Of a stretch of 64,000 nt of DNA, positions 27,456-37,389 are shown in pieces. Within the stretch, counting starts at the first letter, position 1. Every line of letters begins with the position of its first letter. The position numbers were made by a program, and so were the translations under genes. This DNA comes from Paenibacillus sp. BK033. Its GTDB lineage: Bacteria > Bacillota > Bacilli > Paenibacillales > Paenibacillaceae. The notes under the pieces are model-generated. The model made no database searches, was not told the origin of the DNA, and worked only from the letters and a program-made list of their open reading frames with translations. The stretch spans positions 1 through 64,000 of the forward strand of contig NZ_SLVP01000003.1 in assembly GCF_004345425.1 (NCBI RefSeq), read 5' to 3'.

Positions 27456-27726
27456 TCCGTTGGAGCAAACGGCAGCAGCAGAGGCGACGTCGCTGACTCC
27501 ACATTCTGCTCCCTGGGGGAGAGTGTAATGTGCCTGATGACCCGGGCACAGGTGAATATCAGGCTGTTGCGCCTCCCTGTCGGAGAACCAACCCAATCCA
27601 ACCACCCTAAACACTCAACGCCTCCTAACGGTAGTCGTTCCAGTAACATTTGCATCAGATCCTCTAGTTCATGCTATAGCTCTACAATAGCTGCGTTTGG
27701 GCTAGGTTAGGGTAGAAGAAAAAGGG

Positions 27727-27760
27727 ACAAAAAAGCCAGGCAGTCATTGACTGCCCGGCT
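27727..27760 (-). terminator. terminator of the polysaccharide deacetylase gene
   Basis: Minus-strand AGCCGGGCAGT and ACTGCCTGGCT form a stem with one mismatch and are followed by six T residues, right after the stop codon at 27765. Confidence 0.85.
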
Positions 27761-27764
27761 ACTG

Positions 27765-29168
27765 TTAAATAACTGATGGGTTGCTGTCCAGTTCGGAAGC
27801 ATCCGAATTTTCTGGGGAAGGAGCCGATTTTGCGGCGGCCACTTCTTGATGAAGCTTTACCGGTTTGGTCGAGGAGGCATGCGCACCGTTTACGGCGAAC
27901 ATAAGAAGCTGCTCCAGCGGCATCAACAGCATATGGGGCTTGATGGAATCCCGCTTTGCTTTGCCTCTTGCATTGCGCTGCTTATTGGTAAGAACGCTTG
28001 TAAGAATTTTCAAGTATATCCGGGTTGACCGCGCGAACATGCCTTCCGGAAGCGGCTCCACCTGGAAGCCTAACCGGTCCGCGCCGCGATGGATCATGGT
28101 CACGCCATAGACCGCTCGCACGCCTTCGACCTCAGGGTCCTTAGCGAGCGTTCTCGCCAAAACCGGCAATGCCTGTTCCATTTCCCGGAGCAGCCGAATT
28201 CCCGTCGCTAACGGAGAACCCGACTGCAAAGCAATCGAAGAAAGCATTTTGTTGTCGAAATGCAGCTCAACAATCTTGTCGCCGTTCTTCAAGAAGCCGT
28301 TATCCGCCAGCTTAATGGGCTCACCATGATATTTGATAACTCGGTAATGAAAGGCCGAGTCTGCTCCCCCAACGTTTTTCAGCCGGAAAACAACGTGGTA
28401 CAGCTTCTCGTAGAGCAGCCATGCTCCAACCAGCGCGTTCTTCAACACAGACCGTTTCGGCGTTCTCTCTGTCAATTTCATCATCTCCGCTATGCCGACA
28501 AACCGAAAGCCCCGCTTCGTCGCTTCTTCCATGTAAGCTTCAAGAGCAATCAGCATATTGGCCGGTGCTGTTGGATCCGCTCCCGGCGTGCGTCCGCAGT
28601 CGTGCAGCAGCAATACTTCTCCGGGATGCATCTTTTTCATCATTTTTTGCTTAAGTCGCTCTGCGCCAAGCTTAACGTTCCAATCGCCAAAAATGGCCGA
28701 CCACAAAATGATTTGCATTTTATGGCGGTTCATGAAATCGAATACGTTAACGATCCCCCAAGGCGGCCGATAAAAAGCGGAACGGATTCCTATGGCCTCC
28801 CGTATTACGTCTGAGGTACGATCGATCTGGGCGCGAACGGTCTTGGGCCTCATAAACCAGTTGGTTTTATGAACATAATTATGAATACCGACGACATGAC
28901 CTTCCTCTTGCATTCTCCGCAGAATTTCCGGATGCTTCTCTGCATGTGAGCCTACTACGAAAAACGTGGCTTTCGCCTTATAACGGGCAAGCAGATCAAG
29001 CAGCTGGGGCGTATATTCAGGATCCGGACCATCATCGAACGTTAAAGCGATCTCGCTTGTGACACGGCCTTTCTTGAATACACGAAATCCGAAAACACGG
29101 CTGATAAGCGCAGGGATAAAGGCATACAAGGACAAGAAGTAAAATGCCCAAAGCAGCAATTGTAACAT
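27765..29168 (-). CDS. membrane-anchored polysaccharide deacetylase (NodB domain) with an extra C-terminal domain
   Basis: A 467-residue protein. Residues ~1-25 are hydrophobic (LQLLLWAFYFLSLYAFIPAL) and should anchor it in the membrane. The NodB domain (residues ~38-235) has TFDDGPD with the catalytic and metal Asp pair, the metal-binding HNYVH, YRPPWG and LLLHDCG, so deacetylase activity is expected on a cell-wall or other N-acetylated glycan. Residues ~250-430 form a second domain containing YHYRVIKYHGEPI-like and GDKIVELHFDN segments, which I tentatively compare with the YkoP-like domain. A Ser/Pro/Glu-rich tail ends the protein. The start follows GGTGGGG at 29168. Confidence 0.88.
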   Translation of the reverse strand: MLQLLLWAFYFLSLYAFIPALISRVFGFRVFKKGRVTSEIALTFDDGPDPEYTPQLLDLLARYKAKATFFVVGSHAEKHPEILRRMQEEGHVVGIHNYVHKTNWFMRPKTVRAQIDRTSDVIREAIGIRSAFYRPPWGIVNVFDFMNRHKMQIILWSAIFGDWNVKLGAERLKQKMMKKMHPGEVLLLHDCGRTPGADPTAPANMLIALEAYMEEATKRGFRFVGIAEMMKLTERTPKRSVLKNALVGAWLLYEKLYHVVFRLKNVGGADSAFHYRVIKYHGEPIKLADNGFLKNGDKIVELHFDNKMLSSIALQSGSPLATGIRLLREMEQALPVLARTLAKDPEVEGVRAVYGVTMIHRGADRLGFQVEPLPEGMFARSTRIYLKILTSVLTNKQRNARGKAKRDSIKPHMLLMPLEQLLMFAVNGAHASSTKPVKLHQEVAAAKSAPSPENSDASELDSNPSVI

Positions 29169-29309
29169 TTTGTATTCCCCACCGTTTATGAAAGTTATAA
29201 ACACGATACCTTTAATTGTACCATATGAGCATTAATTATAGGCATCGTTTTAAAAATTATAGTACAATCACAACAGGGATTTGATTCCTGTACGAGAGGA
29301 GATTATTGT

Positions 29310-30461
29310 ATGCTTCCGTTTTACAAGAAATACTGGCGTACCGCATTCGACATAGCGCTTATTGCCCTTACGGTCTATCTGGTGATGTTCGCCTTCAGCT
29401 ACCTTTACAAGATCGCAACGCCTATTTTCTTTGCCTTTGTGATTTACCTGTTCATCGAGCCGCTGGCTAGGTGGCTCAACAAGATCGGGATCAAAAAATC
29501 GATTGCTTCCGGCATATCGGTGCTCGTGTTCTCCCTAATTATTATCGGCATTTTTTCCGGACTAGCCTATATTATTACGAGCCAAGGCACCGACTTCATC
29601 AAGGTGAAACTGCCGCAATACCAACAGCTGTTCAAAGAACAGGTGCAGGACGATTCAAGCGTCTTCCAGCAAAAGCTCAAAGCTCTGCCTCCCGAATGGG
29701 TGGAAAAAATTACCGAATACATAAACGGGGCAACGGAATATTTGCCGAAGCTGGCCAATATTATTTTCACCGGATTGATCGGATATATTTCCTCGTTCTC
29801 CACCTTTATATTCAACTTCGTTATCGGGATTATTCTGGCCTACTTCCTGAGCATCGAGATTAAAGTATGGAAGATAACCGCCAACAACAAGACGCCCAAT
29901 ACGTTCAAGAAAGCTTTCTTCTTCCTTAGAGAAAATGTATTTAAAGGTATCGGAGCTTATGTGAAGGCTCAGGCAAAAATGATGAGTATTACGTTCCTCG
30001 TTATTTTCGCGGCGCTGCTTGTTCTTAGAGTGGAGAATGCTTTCGCCATATCCTTTACGGCCGGGATCTTCGACGTATTGCCGCTTCTTGGCGTCAGTAC
30101 GCTGTTTATCCCTTGGATCATTTATTTGTTCCTGGTTGGTCAAACCTCGCTTGCCGTATGGCTGTCGGTATTGTTAGTTGCCGTTGTGCTGACTCGCCAT
30201 ATCGTGGAGCCTAAAATCACGGGCGATACGCTTGGCGTATCCGCCTTCACGATGCTGTCGTGCATGATCGTATCGCTGCATTTGTTCGGCGTTGCAGGCG
30301 TTATCCTGTCGCCAATCATTATTATTCTGATCAAGGCGCTGTACGAGCAAGGCTTCTTCCACCGCTGGATCCGCACGCCGCAGGGCGAATATGACGTCAA
30401 TCCGTTCCCGGCAGCTGCCGAGGAGGAAATCGATAGCAATCAACGTTCAACGGGCGTATAA
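29310..30461 (+). CDS. AI-2E family transporter
   Basis: A 383-residue polytopic membrane protein of the AI-2E (PerM/YtvI) family with about seven or eight hydrophobic helices. Recognisable segments are KIATPIFFAFVIYLFIEPLARWL near the start and the C-terminal block GIFDVLPLLGVSTLFIPWIIYLF...RHIVEPKITGDTLGVSAFTML. Members export autoinducer-2, Na+ or other small solutes; the substrate here is unknown. Its last 15 bases overlap the 3' end of the convergent penicillin-binding-protein gene, and there is no terminator between them. Confidence 0.92.
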   Translation: MLPFYKKYWRTAFDIALIALTVYLVMFAFSYLYKIATPIFFAFVIYLFIEPLARWLNKIGIKKSIASGISVLVFSLIIIGIFSGLAYIITSQGTDFIKVKLPQYQQLFKEQVQDDSSVFQQKLKALPPEWVEKITEYINGATEYLPKLANIIFTGLIGYISSFSTFIFNFVIGIILAYFLSIEIKVWKITANNKTPNTFKKAFFFLRENVFKGIGAYVKAQAKMMSITFLVIFAALLVLRVENAFAISFTAGIFDVLPLLGVSTLFIPWIIYLFLVGQTSLAVWLSVLLVAVVLTRHIVEPKITGDTLGVSAFTMLSCMIVSLHLFGVAGVILSPIIIILIKALYEQGFFHRWIRTPQGEYDVNPFPAAAEEEIDSNQRSTGV

Positions 30462-32276
30462 AGCGAGAATATCCATTACGCCGCGAAAAAGCGCCGTCGC
30501 CTGGTTGCTGCTGCCCGGCGGACGATTCTCCGCCAGCACCGCAACCGCATAACGGGGCTTCCGGGCCGGACCGTATCCCGTGAACCATTGGTTCACGCGG
30601 GGCGCTCCGGCCTTTGTTATTTCCGCGGTACCGGATTTGCCGGCTACCGCCCACGCACCCTCCCGGATCGACCGCCCTGTCCCATGGTCGACAACCATCT
30701 CCATGCCGCGAAGCAGCTTGCGCGCGGTGGCCGGGCGAATTCGGCCGTCCTCCGCCGGAGCGCTCTTCGCGGGCATAGTAACCATCCGCTGGCCGTTGGC
30801 ATAGCGGATTTCCCGGACGAGGCGCGGCTCCATTACGCGCCCGTGGTTTAGCAGCGTAACGACCAGATTCGCCGCCTGCAGCGGCGTCATCAATACATCA
30901 CGCTGCCCAATGGCGGATTGCGCCATGACGCCGCCATCCGTCTTTACACTGGCCAAAGCCGGGAATAACCGCCCGGCTTCCTCTTCCCCAAGCAGCCGGA
31001 GCGGATGACGGAACGGACCAAAGGCCCGTTCCGAATGCCAGCCGGCTGGCTTCCCGATCCCAAGAGCAGCTGCCGTTCGCTGCAGCTGCTCCGCGCTTAA
31101 CCGCTCGGCGATCGTCGCGAATACAATATTGCAGGACTGCGCGAGTCCCTCCTGCAGCGTGAGCGTGCCATGCCCCCCCTCTTTCCAGCAGGACAAGCCG
31201 TATTTGCCGTATTCCCCATTGCAAGTAAAACGCTCCTTCTCGTTTGTCACTCCCGCTTCCAGGGCAGCGGCCTCCGTAACCAGCTTAAAGATGGAGCCCG
31301 GAACAGCCGCTTGAATCGCATGATTGGCCCATTCCTTCTCATTGTCCAGCTGCAGCGGCTCCATCTGCGGCCGAGAGATCATTGCCACAATGTCTCCATT
31401 GTTCGCGTCCAGAACAACAACCGCCCCTTCCTTCAGCGGTATGGCATCGATATAAGCTTCAATCCTGTTCTGCAGCTCAAGGTCAAGCGTTGTCTGTACT
31501 TGAAGCGGATAATACGGATTTCCCGGTCCCGTAACCCGATAATTCAGCCCCAGCAGCGGCCCCTTGTTGCCGTCCGTAAAATAAGAGACGGATGTAGCGC
31601 CGGCGCCATGAAGCAGATCATCCAGCGACTTTTCAAGACCCGAACCGCCTATCAGCTCATTGATTTTCCGTTTACCCGACACTAGCTCCTTCGAATACGC
31701 CAATTCAAGATGCTCGGGATGCTGGCTGATATAGCCAATCGCCTGTTTGGCGGCAAATGCCGTTAAATACCGGTTCCGGTAAGGCAATGCCCTTACTCCG
31801 TTCAAGTGAAGCTGAGTCAGCTTCTGAAGCTGCTTGTCCGATAAACGGTAAGGCAGCTTCTCCTTCCCTTTATGCCAGAAGGATGGCTCCCGCAGCTCCT
31901 GCCACCGGCTCACCAGCTCACTTTCCGTTACATTCAGAATCGCGGCTAGCTGCCGGGCATTCCGATGCCAGTTCTGTTCCGCTTCAGGATCTTCAAACTG
32001 CGTATTCACGGGAACGGGAAATAAGGCAAGCGTATAATACGTCTCCCCCGTAATGGATCTATTATTCCGGTCTACGAAATCTCCCCGGCCTGAATCCAGC
32101 ACGAGATTCCGTTCACGCTGCATAACCGACATCCGCTTCCAGCTGGTTCGGCCCATGGCGGCAGCGGCGTTCTTATGCCCGTAGCCCGGGGTCAGTTGCA
32201 GCCAAGCAAGCCTAGCGATAAACCCGGACAAAATAAATACAAATAATAACCCGATTACGGCAATACGTCTTTTCAT
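30447..32276 (-). CDS. class B penicillin-binding protein (transpeptidase)
   Basis: A 609-residue bitopic peptidoglycan DD-transpeptidase. A single N-terminal membrane helix (residues ~5-25) precedes a PBP dimer domain (~55-240). The transpeptidase domain has all three active-site motifs: SIFK with nucleophile Ser328, SCN at 381-383, and KSGT at 547-550. There is no glycosyltransferase domain and no PASTA repeat, so it resembles small spore- or shape-related class B PBPs rather than PBP2X. It is convergent with, and overlaps, the AI-2E transporter gene. Confidence 0.93.
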   Translation of the reverse strand: MKRRIAVIGLLFVFILSGFIARLAWLQLTPGYGHKNAAAAMGRTSWKRMSVMQRERNLVLDSGRGDFVDRNNRSITGETYYTLALFPVPVNTQFEDPEAEQNWHRNARQLAAILNVTESELVSRWQELREPSFWHKGKEKLPYRLSDKQLQKLTQLHLNGVRALPYRNRYLTAFAAKQAIGYISQHPEHLELAYSKELVSGKRKINELIGGSGLEKSLDDLLHGAGATSVSYFTDGNKGPLLGLNYRVTGPGNPYYPLQVQTTLDLELQNRIEAYIDAIPLKEGAVVVLDANNGDIVAMISRPQMEPLQLDNEKEWANHAIQAAVPGSIFKLVTEAAALEAGVTNEKERFTCNGEYGKYGLSCWKEGGHGTLTLQEGLAQSCNIVFATIAERLSAEQLQRTAAALGIGKPAGWHSERAFGPFRHPLRLLGEEEAGRLFPALASVKTDGGVMAQSAIGQRDVLMTPLQAANLVVTLLNHGRVMEPRLVREIRYANGQRMVTMPAKSAPAEDGRIRPATARKLLRGMEMVVDHGTGRSIREGAWAVAGKSGTAEITKAGAPRVNQWFTGYGPARKPRYAVAVLAENRPPGSSNQATALFRGVMDILALYAR

Positions 32277-32321
32277 GTAAGGCGCCTCCAGTCATTAGAC
32301 ATTATCGCCCTTCCGAAGCAC

Positions 32322-32362
32322 AAAAAAACCGTCCAAACGGATCTTTCATCCATTTGGACGGC
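32322..32362 (-). terminator. terminator of the chemoreceptor gene at 32370
   Basis: Minus-strand CCGTCCAAATGGAT and ATCCGTTTGGACGG form a 14-bp stem with one mismatch and a short loop, followed by seven T residues. Confidence 0.87.
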
Positions 32363-32369
32363 TGCATGA

Positions 32370-34526
32370 TTAATCGATTTTGAAACGGGACAACGACTCC
32401 TTCAGACCGCGGGATACGGCGTCCAGCTTCTCGGACAGGTTAACCAGCCCGTTGCTGATGCTAAGCTGCTCGGTGCTGAGCGACGCGACCTCTTCGGAAG
32501 TAGCCGAGGACTGCTGAGCTACCGCGCTCACATTCACCATTGCCTCCGTTAACACCACTTGCGATTGATCCAGCATGGTGATCGAATTCGTTACCGAATC
32601 GAGCTTCTGCACGAATTGCCCCATTTGGTTCTGCACCGTCAGGAACAGCTGGTTTGCTTCTTTAACCGAACCGATCTGCTCCTGGAACAGCGGGTACGCA
32701 TCCGACAATACCGTCACCGTCTCTTCGATCTGCGTCATAATCGTCTCCGTAATCTGGCCTACGACATCGATCGATTGACGGGATTGATCCGCCAGCTTAC
32801 GGATCTCGTCGGCGACGACCATAAAACCTTTTCCTGCCGCTCCGGCCCGTGCCGCTTCAATGGTTGCGTTCAGCGAGAGGATATTCGTCTGCTTCGTCAG
32901 ATTGTTCAGTACATCCAGAATTTTAACGATAGACCCCGTGCTAAGCTTGAGGCTGTCCACCTTCTCTACCATGGAACGGGTCATTTCTTCCGTCATGCCC
33001 GTCTTCTGGATAAGAAGACCCATATACGCCGTACCTTGCTGGCTGGCCTTCTCCACTTCGCCGGCAGATTCAACCATATGACCGGTTGCTTCCATGACCG
33101 ACTTCATTTGATGATTGATATTGCCTGTCAGATCGCTGCCTCTTTCAGCCTCTACCGCAAGGCTGGACGCGCCGCTTGCGATCTCTTCCGTCGCCACGGA
33201 AATCTCTCTTGCCGAGATCGCCGTCTTCTTCGACACATCGGTCAGCTCGCCGGCCGTAGACAATACATCATCGGCGGATTGGGTCGTTTGCTTGGCAAGC
33301 GCCGTAATCTGTATCATCATTTTGTTAAAGCTGTCGCCAAGCTGACCGATCTCATCCTGACGATTCGTTATTTTCGAGCGAACGGTCAAATTGCCGCGTT
33401 CGCCTTCGTTCATCAGATTGCGCATCGCAATAAGCGGCATAGCGACGGTGCGGATAACCAGCATGCCGATCGCAATCGCAATAAACATCGCAACCAGCGC
33501 AATCAGCCAGGTCATTTTGTTAATAACGCCGGCGTCTTTCACAAGCTCGTTAACCGGGATGGTGCCGACCAGTCTCCAGCCGGCCGTATCCAGCGTCTTG
33601 AATACGGACAGAACCTCTTCCCCGTCAGTGGACTTCTCTTTCAACGAGCCTTCTTCGTCAATATTCAGCTTCACTACATTTCCTTTGCCGATCAGACTGT
33701 TATCCGGGGCTGAGATATACTTGTTGTCGCTGTCCACCAGGTAAATTTTGCTGCCTTCGCCAAGCGAGACGTCTTCATATTGCGCGCGGATATCCTCGAG
33801 GTTAAGCTCGAGCAACAGGATATAGGACGCCGCGTTGGTTGTCGTGTTGTTCATTTGCCTGCTGAGACCAATCGACGGCAGCTTGTCCTTTGTGCCAAAA
33901 CCGGTTGGCTGCGTTTCGATCCAGTTCACGCCGCCCTTAGAGGTTTTCGTCTTCTCGAACCAATCCGATTTCATTAAATCAGGGGCAACGGCCACGGAGG
34001 CCGTCCCGTACGTAATCACCGGAAGTTTATCGTCCAGCGGCAGCAAATAAGCGCCGATAATCGCCTTGTTGCTCATCACCGCATTTTGCAGTCGGTCTCC
34101 CAAATCCTTCTCTGCCTCAAACAAATCAAAAGCTTCCGTGCTGTCTTCCAGGGTAGAAACCAGCTTATGGAATTCTTTATCGATCATGATCTGCATCGAC
34201 AGATCCTCATACGTCTTAAGTATAATATCCAAGTTCGCCGAAGCCTGCGCAATCGTCTCGAAGCTTGCGCTTGATACTTTATCTTCAACGATGTTTTTCG
34301 CTTTCGAGTAGGCCATTTGACCCACAACCAAGACGCACGCGATAATGCTCACAAAGATAATCAGGAACAGCTTTGTACCTACTGACTTTAATGGGTTGGA
34401 GAAAATGGATGTGAATGTCTGCGTTACTTGCTTCGTTGTTTGAGCGGTAACCGCCTGCGCCTTTGATTGCGCTTTCATATTTTGCGGTTTCTCTTTAACT
34501 TTTTTAGGTTTGTCCGTTTTCTTCAT
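32370..34526 (-). CDS. methyl-accepting chemotaxis protein with dCache sensor
   Basis: A 718-residue chemoreceptor. After a Lys/Gln-rich cytoplasmic N-terminus, a membrane helix ([21 protein letters not shown], ~residues 52-72) leads into a ~270-residue extracytoplasmic dCache-type domain, a second helix ([22 protein letters not shown]), HAMP, and a long methylation/signalling coiled coil. The hairpin tip carries the conserved [35 protein letters not shown]. It should signal to CheA/CheW. The start at ATG 34526 lies eight bases after GAGGCGG. It is monocistronic with its own terminator; the ligand is unknown. Confidence 0.93.
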   Translation of the reverse strand: MKKTDKPKKVKEKPQNMKAQSKAQAVTAQTTKQVTQTFTSIFSNPLKSVGTKLFLIIFVSIIACVLVVGQMAYSKAKNIVEDKVSSASFETIAQASANLDIILKTYEDLSMQIMIDKEFHKLVSTLEDSTEAFDLFEAEKDLGDRLQNAVMSNKAIIGAYLLPLDDKLPVITYGTASVAVAPDLMKSDWFEKTKTSKGGVNWIETQPTGFGTKDKLPSIGLSRQMNNTTTNAASYILLLELNLEDIRAQYEDVSLGEGSKIYLVDSDNKYISAPDNSLIGKGNVVKLNIDEEGSLKEKSTDGEEVLSVFKTLDTAGWRLVGTIPVNELVKDAGVINKMTWLIALVAMFIAIAIGMLVIRTVAMPLIAMRNLMNEGERGNLTVRSKITNRQDEIGQLGDSFNKMMIQITALAKQTTQSADDVLSTAGELTDVSKKTAISAREISVATEEIASGASSLAVEAERGSDLTGNINHQMKSVMEATGHMVESAGEVEKASQQGTAYMGLLIQKTGMTEEMTRSMVEKVDSLKLSTGSIVKILDVLNNLTKQTNILSLNATIEAARAGAAGKGFMVVADEIRKLADQSRQSIDVVGQITETIMTQIEETVTVLSDAYPLFQEQIGSVKEANQLFLTVQNQMGQFVQKLDSVTNSITMLDQSQVVLTEAMVNVSAVAQQSSATSEEVASLSTEQLSISNGLVNLSEKLDAVSRGLKESLSRFKID

Positions 34527-34674
34527 GCAAGACACCGCCTCTTTATCGTTATGTAGTTTGTCGGTTGGATCGGTCTAGTTCTATTACCCTATTTTGGTAT
34601 GTACAGTCCTATTATTTTATATCGGTCGGAAAATGTCAATTGATTAGTAGATTTCAAAAACTATTTTTCCCAAT

Positions 34675-34708
34675 AAAAAACAAGGAAGGACATACGTCCT
34701 TCCTTGTC
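34675..34708 (-). terminator. terminator of mltG
   Basis: ACAAGGAAGGAC and GTCCTTCCTTGT form a perfect 12-bp stem with a 4-base loop, followed on the minus strand by six T residues. Confidence 0.9.
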
Positions 34709-34721
34709 GATAATTTCCGCC

Positions 34722-35822
34722 TTATTTCGCGGCCGTTTCATTGCTTGTTTCGATATTTTTCAGATGCTCTTTGTAGGTCTTGGCAAACAGATGCGTCTGC
34801 GAGCCGTCTTTCTTGGTGACGTAATAGAAGTAATCGTTTTTCTCCGGATATAAAGCCGCTTTAATCGAAGCGAGACTTGGGCTTGCGATCGGTCCCGGCG
34901 GCAGTCCGTCAATCTTGTACGTGTTGTACGGACTGTCAATCTGCAGATCCTTCTCGTATAACCGTTCCTTTGGCTTATCCAGCAAGTATTGAACGGTCGC
35001 GTCGATCTGGAGAGGCATTCCTTTCGTCAGACGGTTATAGATGACGCCGGCCACAATCGGCCGCTCTTCATCGACAACCACCTCCCGCTCGATCAGCGAC
35101 GCGATCGTGAGCAGCTGATGAAGCGTCAGCTTGCGCTCGGCAAGAACATCCGTCCAGCCCTCGGGCAAGGTATCCAACTTCGTATCCAACTCCGCCATCA
35201 TCCGCTTGAGAATATCCTCTTCCGTGCTCCCCTTCTTCAGCTCGTAGGTCTCCGGGAACAAATACCCTTCCAGCCGGTGATGAAGCTTATCGTCGGCGGG
35301 TATCGATTTTACGGCCTCCGCGCCTTCCCAGCCCGGGGCAGAATCCGCAAGCGCCAGGAATTTTTCCTTGTCGATCAGCTTTTCCTCCGACAGCTTGTCG
35401 GCAATCTGAAGCAAAGTGAAGCCTTCCGGAATCGTAAACCGAATCATGGCTTCGGCTACCGTATCCCCGCTGTTTAGCTTTGCGATGATCTCGTCATTCT
35501 CCATTCCCGGGCTTAGATCATAGACGCCGGCCTGGAAATGCGAGCCTTCGTTTTTGGCCTTCAAGTAATATTTAAACAAAAAAGAATTCTTGATAATGCC
35601 ATGCTCCTCCAGCGTATCGGATACCGCAATCGCCGAAGCGCCCTTTGCGATTTCAATTCGGACAGGTTCGCCGGCAGCTGTCGGCTTTAACCCGTTCCAA
35701 ACATACAAAAAGACACTCCCCGCTCCAATAATAAGGAGAGCCAAGAGTGATAAAACGACCCACAGGGCAATCCGGCCTGCCGATGGTCCTGATTTCGAAT
35801 GCTGTTGTCTCGATTGCACCAA
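34722..35822 (-). CDS. mltG: endolytic transglycosylase MltG (YceG-like)
   Basis: A 366-residue bitopic protein with one N-terminal membrane helix (residues ~18-40), a LysM-like region, and the YceG catalytic domain. LEGYLFPETY and the active-site segment LLTIASLIEREV, which places the catalytic Glu at residue 245, identify it. It cuts nascent glycan strands at the membrane and so sets their length. The predicted start is TTG 35822, seven bases after AGGAGG; the next codon is GTG, which could also be used. It lies downstream of the ireB-ruvX-DUF1292 operon but has its own leader. Confidence 0.94.
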   Translation of the reverse strand: MVQSRQQHSKSGPSAGRIALWVVLSLLALLIIGAGSVFLYVWNGLKPTAAGEPVRIEIAKGASAIAVSDTLEEHGIIKNSFLFKYYLKAKNEGSHFQAGVYDLSPGMENDEIIAKLNSGDTVAEAMIRFTIPEGFTLLQIADKLSEEKLIDKEKFLALADSAPGWEGAEAVKSIPADDKLHHRLEGYLFPETYELKKGSTEEDILKRMMAELDTKLDTLPEGWTDVLAERKLTLHQLLTIASLIEREVVVDEERPIVAGVIYNRLTKGMPLQIDATVQYLLDKPKERLYEKDLQIDSPYNTYKIDGLPPGPIASPSLASIKAALYPEKNDYFYYVTKKDGSQTHLFAKTYKEHLKNIETSNETAAK

Positions 35823-35979
35823 CCGCGTTCCTCCTAAAATGAATTATCACCCTAATGGCCATATTCCGGCCATTGTGATGATTCATTACTTCGTAAGCAT
35901 AATCTTAGAAGTTATGACATAGACTCTAATTCATCAGTTTCATCCATTTTCCGACAATAATTTCCTTCGAAAGCCTGAG

Positions 35980-36008
35980 AAAAAGAGCGGTGGGAGCCGC
36001 TCTTTTTA
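35980..36008 (-). terminator. terminator of the ireB-ruvX-DUF1292 operon
   Basis: AAAAAGAGCGG and CCGCTCTTTTT form an 11-bp stem with a 6-base loop; it works on either strand, but the only gene ending here is the minus-strand one at 36023. Confidence 0.85.
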
Positions 36009-36022
36009 ACTAGCTTATGCAA

Positions 36023-36337
36023 TTAAGGCATTTCGTCGTTTGCGAACAGAAGATCATCGTAGGCTTCCGCCGCAAGTTCCCACTCATCATCGTCCTCAAT
36101 CGTTTCAAGCTGAGGCTCGCCGTTATCGGTCAGAATGACGCGAAACAGCTCGACCTCCTGCTCTTTCTTCATATCAGGCGATTGCAGAGCGGCATAAACG
36201 TACGGGCCCAGCTGAAACTCTGCTTTGATCTCGAATTTGTCGAGACTTCCGTGTTCAGAGACCAGCTCGATTACATTCCCGAACACTTCCCGAAGCCGCT
36301 CTTGCGGAACCGGAATAATGCGCTCGTTATCTGCCAT
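36023..36337 (-). CDS. DUF1292 family protein (second tandem copy)
   Basis: A 104-residue acidic cytoplasmic protein. FEIKAEFQLGPYVYAALQSPD, VELFRVILTDNGEPQLETIEDDDEWELAAEAYDDL follows the DUF1292 pattern. It is a diverged paralogue of the gene directly upstream, starting on the shared base of TAATG. No biochemical function is known for the family. Confidence 0.88.
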   Translation of the reverse strand: MADNERIIPVPQERLREVFGNVIELVSEHGSLDKFEIKAEFQLGPYVYAALQSPDMKKEQEVELFRVILTDNGEPQLETIEDDDEWELAAEAYDDLLFANDEMP

Positions 36338-36630
36338 TAATTTTCCTCCATCTCGCCGAGAAGCGTGTTGAAGGTTTCTTCAACCATGTTCCACTCTTCC
36401 TCGTCTTCGATCGTGTACAGCTTCAGGTCGTCGCCTTCTTCTTCATAACGGAAAGCGTATACTTCATCTTCCTCGTCACTTTCGCTTGCAAGCGGAACAA
36501 CCATCATATATTTCGAATCAGAGCCATCCACTTCAAACTTCATGATGACTTCGAATTCTTCTTCGTTGCCGTCTTCATCCGGAATATAAATAATTTCCGG
36601 TTCTTCGAACTGCAGGTCATCCTTTGTCAT
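36337..36630 (-). CDS. DUF1292 family protein, YrzB type
   Basis: A 97-residue, strongly acidic protein with the family pattern IIYIPDEDGNEEEFEVIMKFEVDGSDSKYMMVVPL and VYAFRYEEEGDDLKLYTIEDEEEWNMVEETFNTL. I start it at ATG 36630, since GGTGAGG lies six bases before it; a GTG at 36642 overlapping the ruvX stop is possible but poorly placed. It matches the position of yrzB next to ruvX in B. subtilis. Function unknown. Confidence 0.9.
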   Translation of the reverse strand: MTKDDLQFEEPEIIYIPDEDGNEEEFEVIMKFEVDGSDSKYMMVVPLASESDEEDEVYAFRYEEEGDDLKLYTIEDEEEWNMVEETFNTLLGEMEEN

Positions 36631-36638
36631 CGCAACCC

Positions 36639-37055
36639 TCACCTTTTCGTTTTAGAATCGAGATAATTTTGCAAAATAAGCGTTGCCGCCATTTTGTCTA
36701 TTACTAGCTTTCGCTTCTTCCGGCTAACATCCGCCTCAAGCAAAGTCCGCTCGGCGGATACCGTTGTCAGCCGTTCATCCCAAAGGTGAACAGGCAAGTT
36801 TAGTGTTTGCTGAAGCTGCTCTGCGAATGCCATACTTATTTCGCCGCGGGGGCCAATCGTATTGTTCATATTTTTCGGCAGTCCCACAACGATTTCCGTT
36901 ACTTCATGCTCTTTCACCAGCTCGGCAATCCGATCCATTTCGCCGCCGTCCCTGCGCTTGTGAACGGTTTCCAGTCCCTGCGCGGTCCAGCCGAACGCGT
37001 CGCTGACCGCAACTCCGATGTTGCGGTCACCGTAATCCAAACCCATTGTTCTCAT
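36639..37055 (-). CDS. ruvX: RuvX/YqgF, Holliday-junction resolvase-like RNase H-fold nuclease
   Basis: A 138-residue protein of the YqgF family, implicated in pre-16S rRNA 5' end processing and proposed as an alternative junction resolvase. The N-terminal [16 protein letters not shown] carries the first catalytic Asp, [16 protein letters not shown] the central motif and [24 protein letters not shown] the third acidic site. It sits between ireB and yrzB, the usual Bacillales order. Confidence 0.95.
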   Translation of the reverse strand: MRTMGLDYGDRNIGVAVSDAFGWTAQGLETVHKRRDGGEMDRIAELVKEHEVTEIVVGLPKNMNNTIGPRGEISMAFAEQLQQTLNLPVHLWDERLTTVSAERTLLEADVSRKKRKLVIDKMAATLILQNYLDSKTKR

Positions 37056-37072
37056 ATCCGGCTCCCAAATTC

Positions 37073-37330
37073 TTATTTCTTGTTGTTCAGATAAAACCGG
37101 ACAAGCTCTTCAATGAGTTCATCGCGTTCTTTCTTGCGAATTAAGCTTCTGGCGTTGTTATGCCGTGGAATGTAGGCGGGATCTCCGGACAGCAAATACC
37201 CAACAATCTGATTGATCGGATTATACTCTTTCTCCAGAAGCGCCTCATGCACCGTAAGCAAAATGTCTTGTGAGGAAGATTCGCCTTCCGCCTTCACATT
37301 AAACTTCATCGTGTTGTCCATGGAATTCAT
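37073..37330 (-). CDS. ireB: IreB family regulatory phosphoprotein (YrzL)
   Basis: An 85-residue protein matching the IreB/UPF0297 family ([67 protein letters not shown]). In enterococci the homologue is phosphorylated on threonine by the PASTA kinase IreK and modulates cephalosporin resistance. I start it at ATG 37330, six bases after GAGGTG. It is first in the ireB-ruvX-DUF1292-DUF1292 operon and lies 59 bases after alaS. Confidence 0.95.
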   Translation of the reverse strand: MNSMDNTMKFNVKAEGESSSQDILLTVHEALLEKEYNPINQIVGYLLSGDPAYIPRHNNARSLIRKKERDELIEELVRFYLNNKK

Positions 37331-37389
37331 CGCCAGCACCTCGCTTTCCAACCGCATTTATTAACTAGTTTATTACATTTACACTGCTA

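Noticed and set aside
27300-27710. Short frames on both strands between ilvD and the deacetylase
   Set aside because: They run through the palindromic element and lack ribosome-binding sites; judged non-coding.
32559-33713. A 384-codon plus-strand frame opposite the chemoreceptor
   Set aside because: Antisense shadow with Arg/His-rich composition and no start signals.
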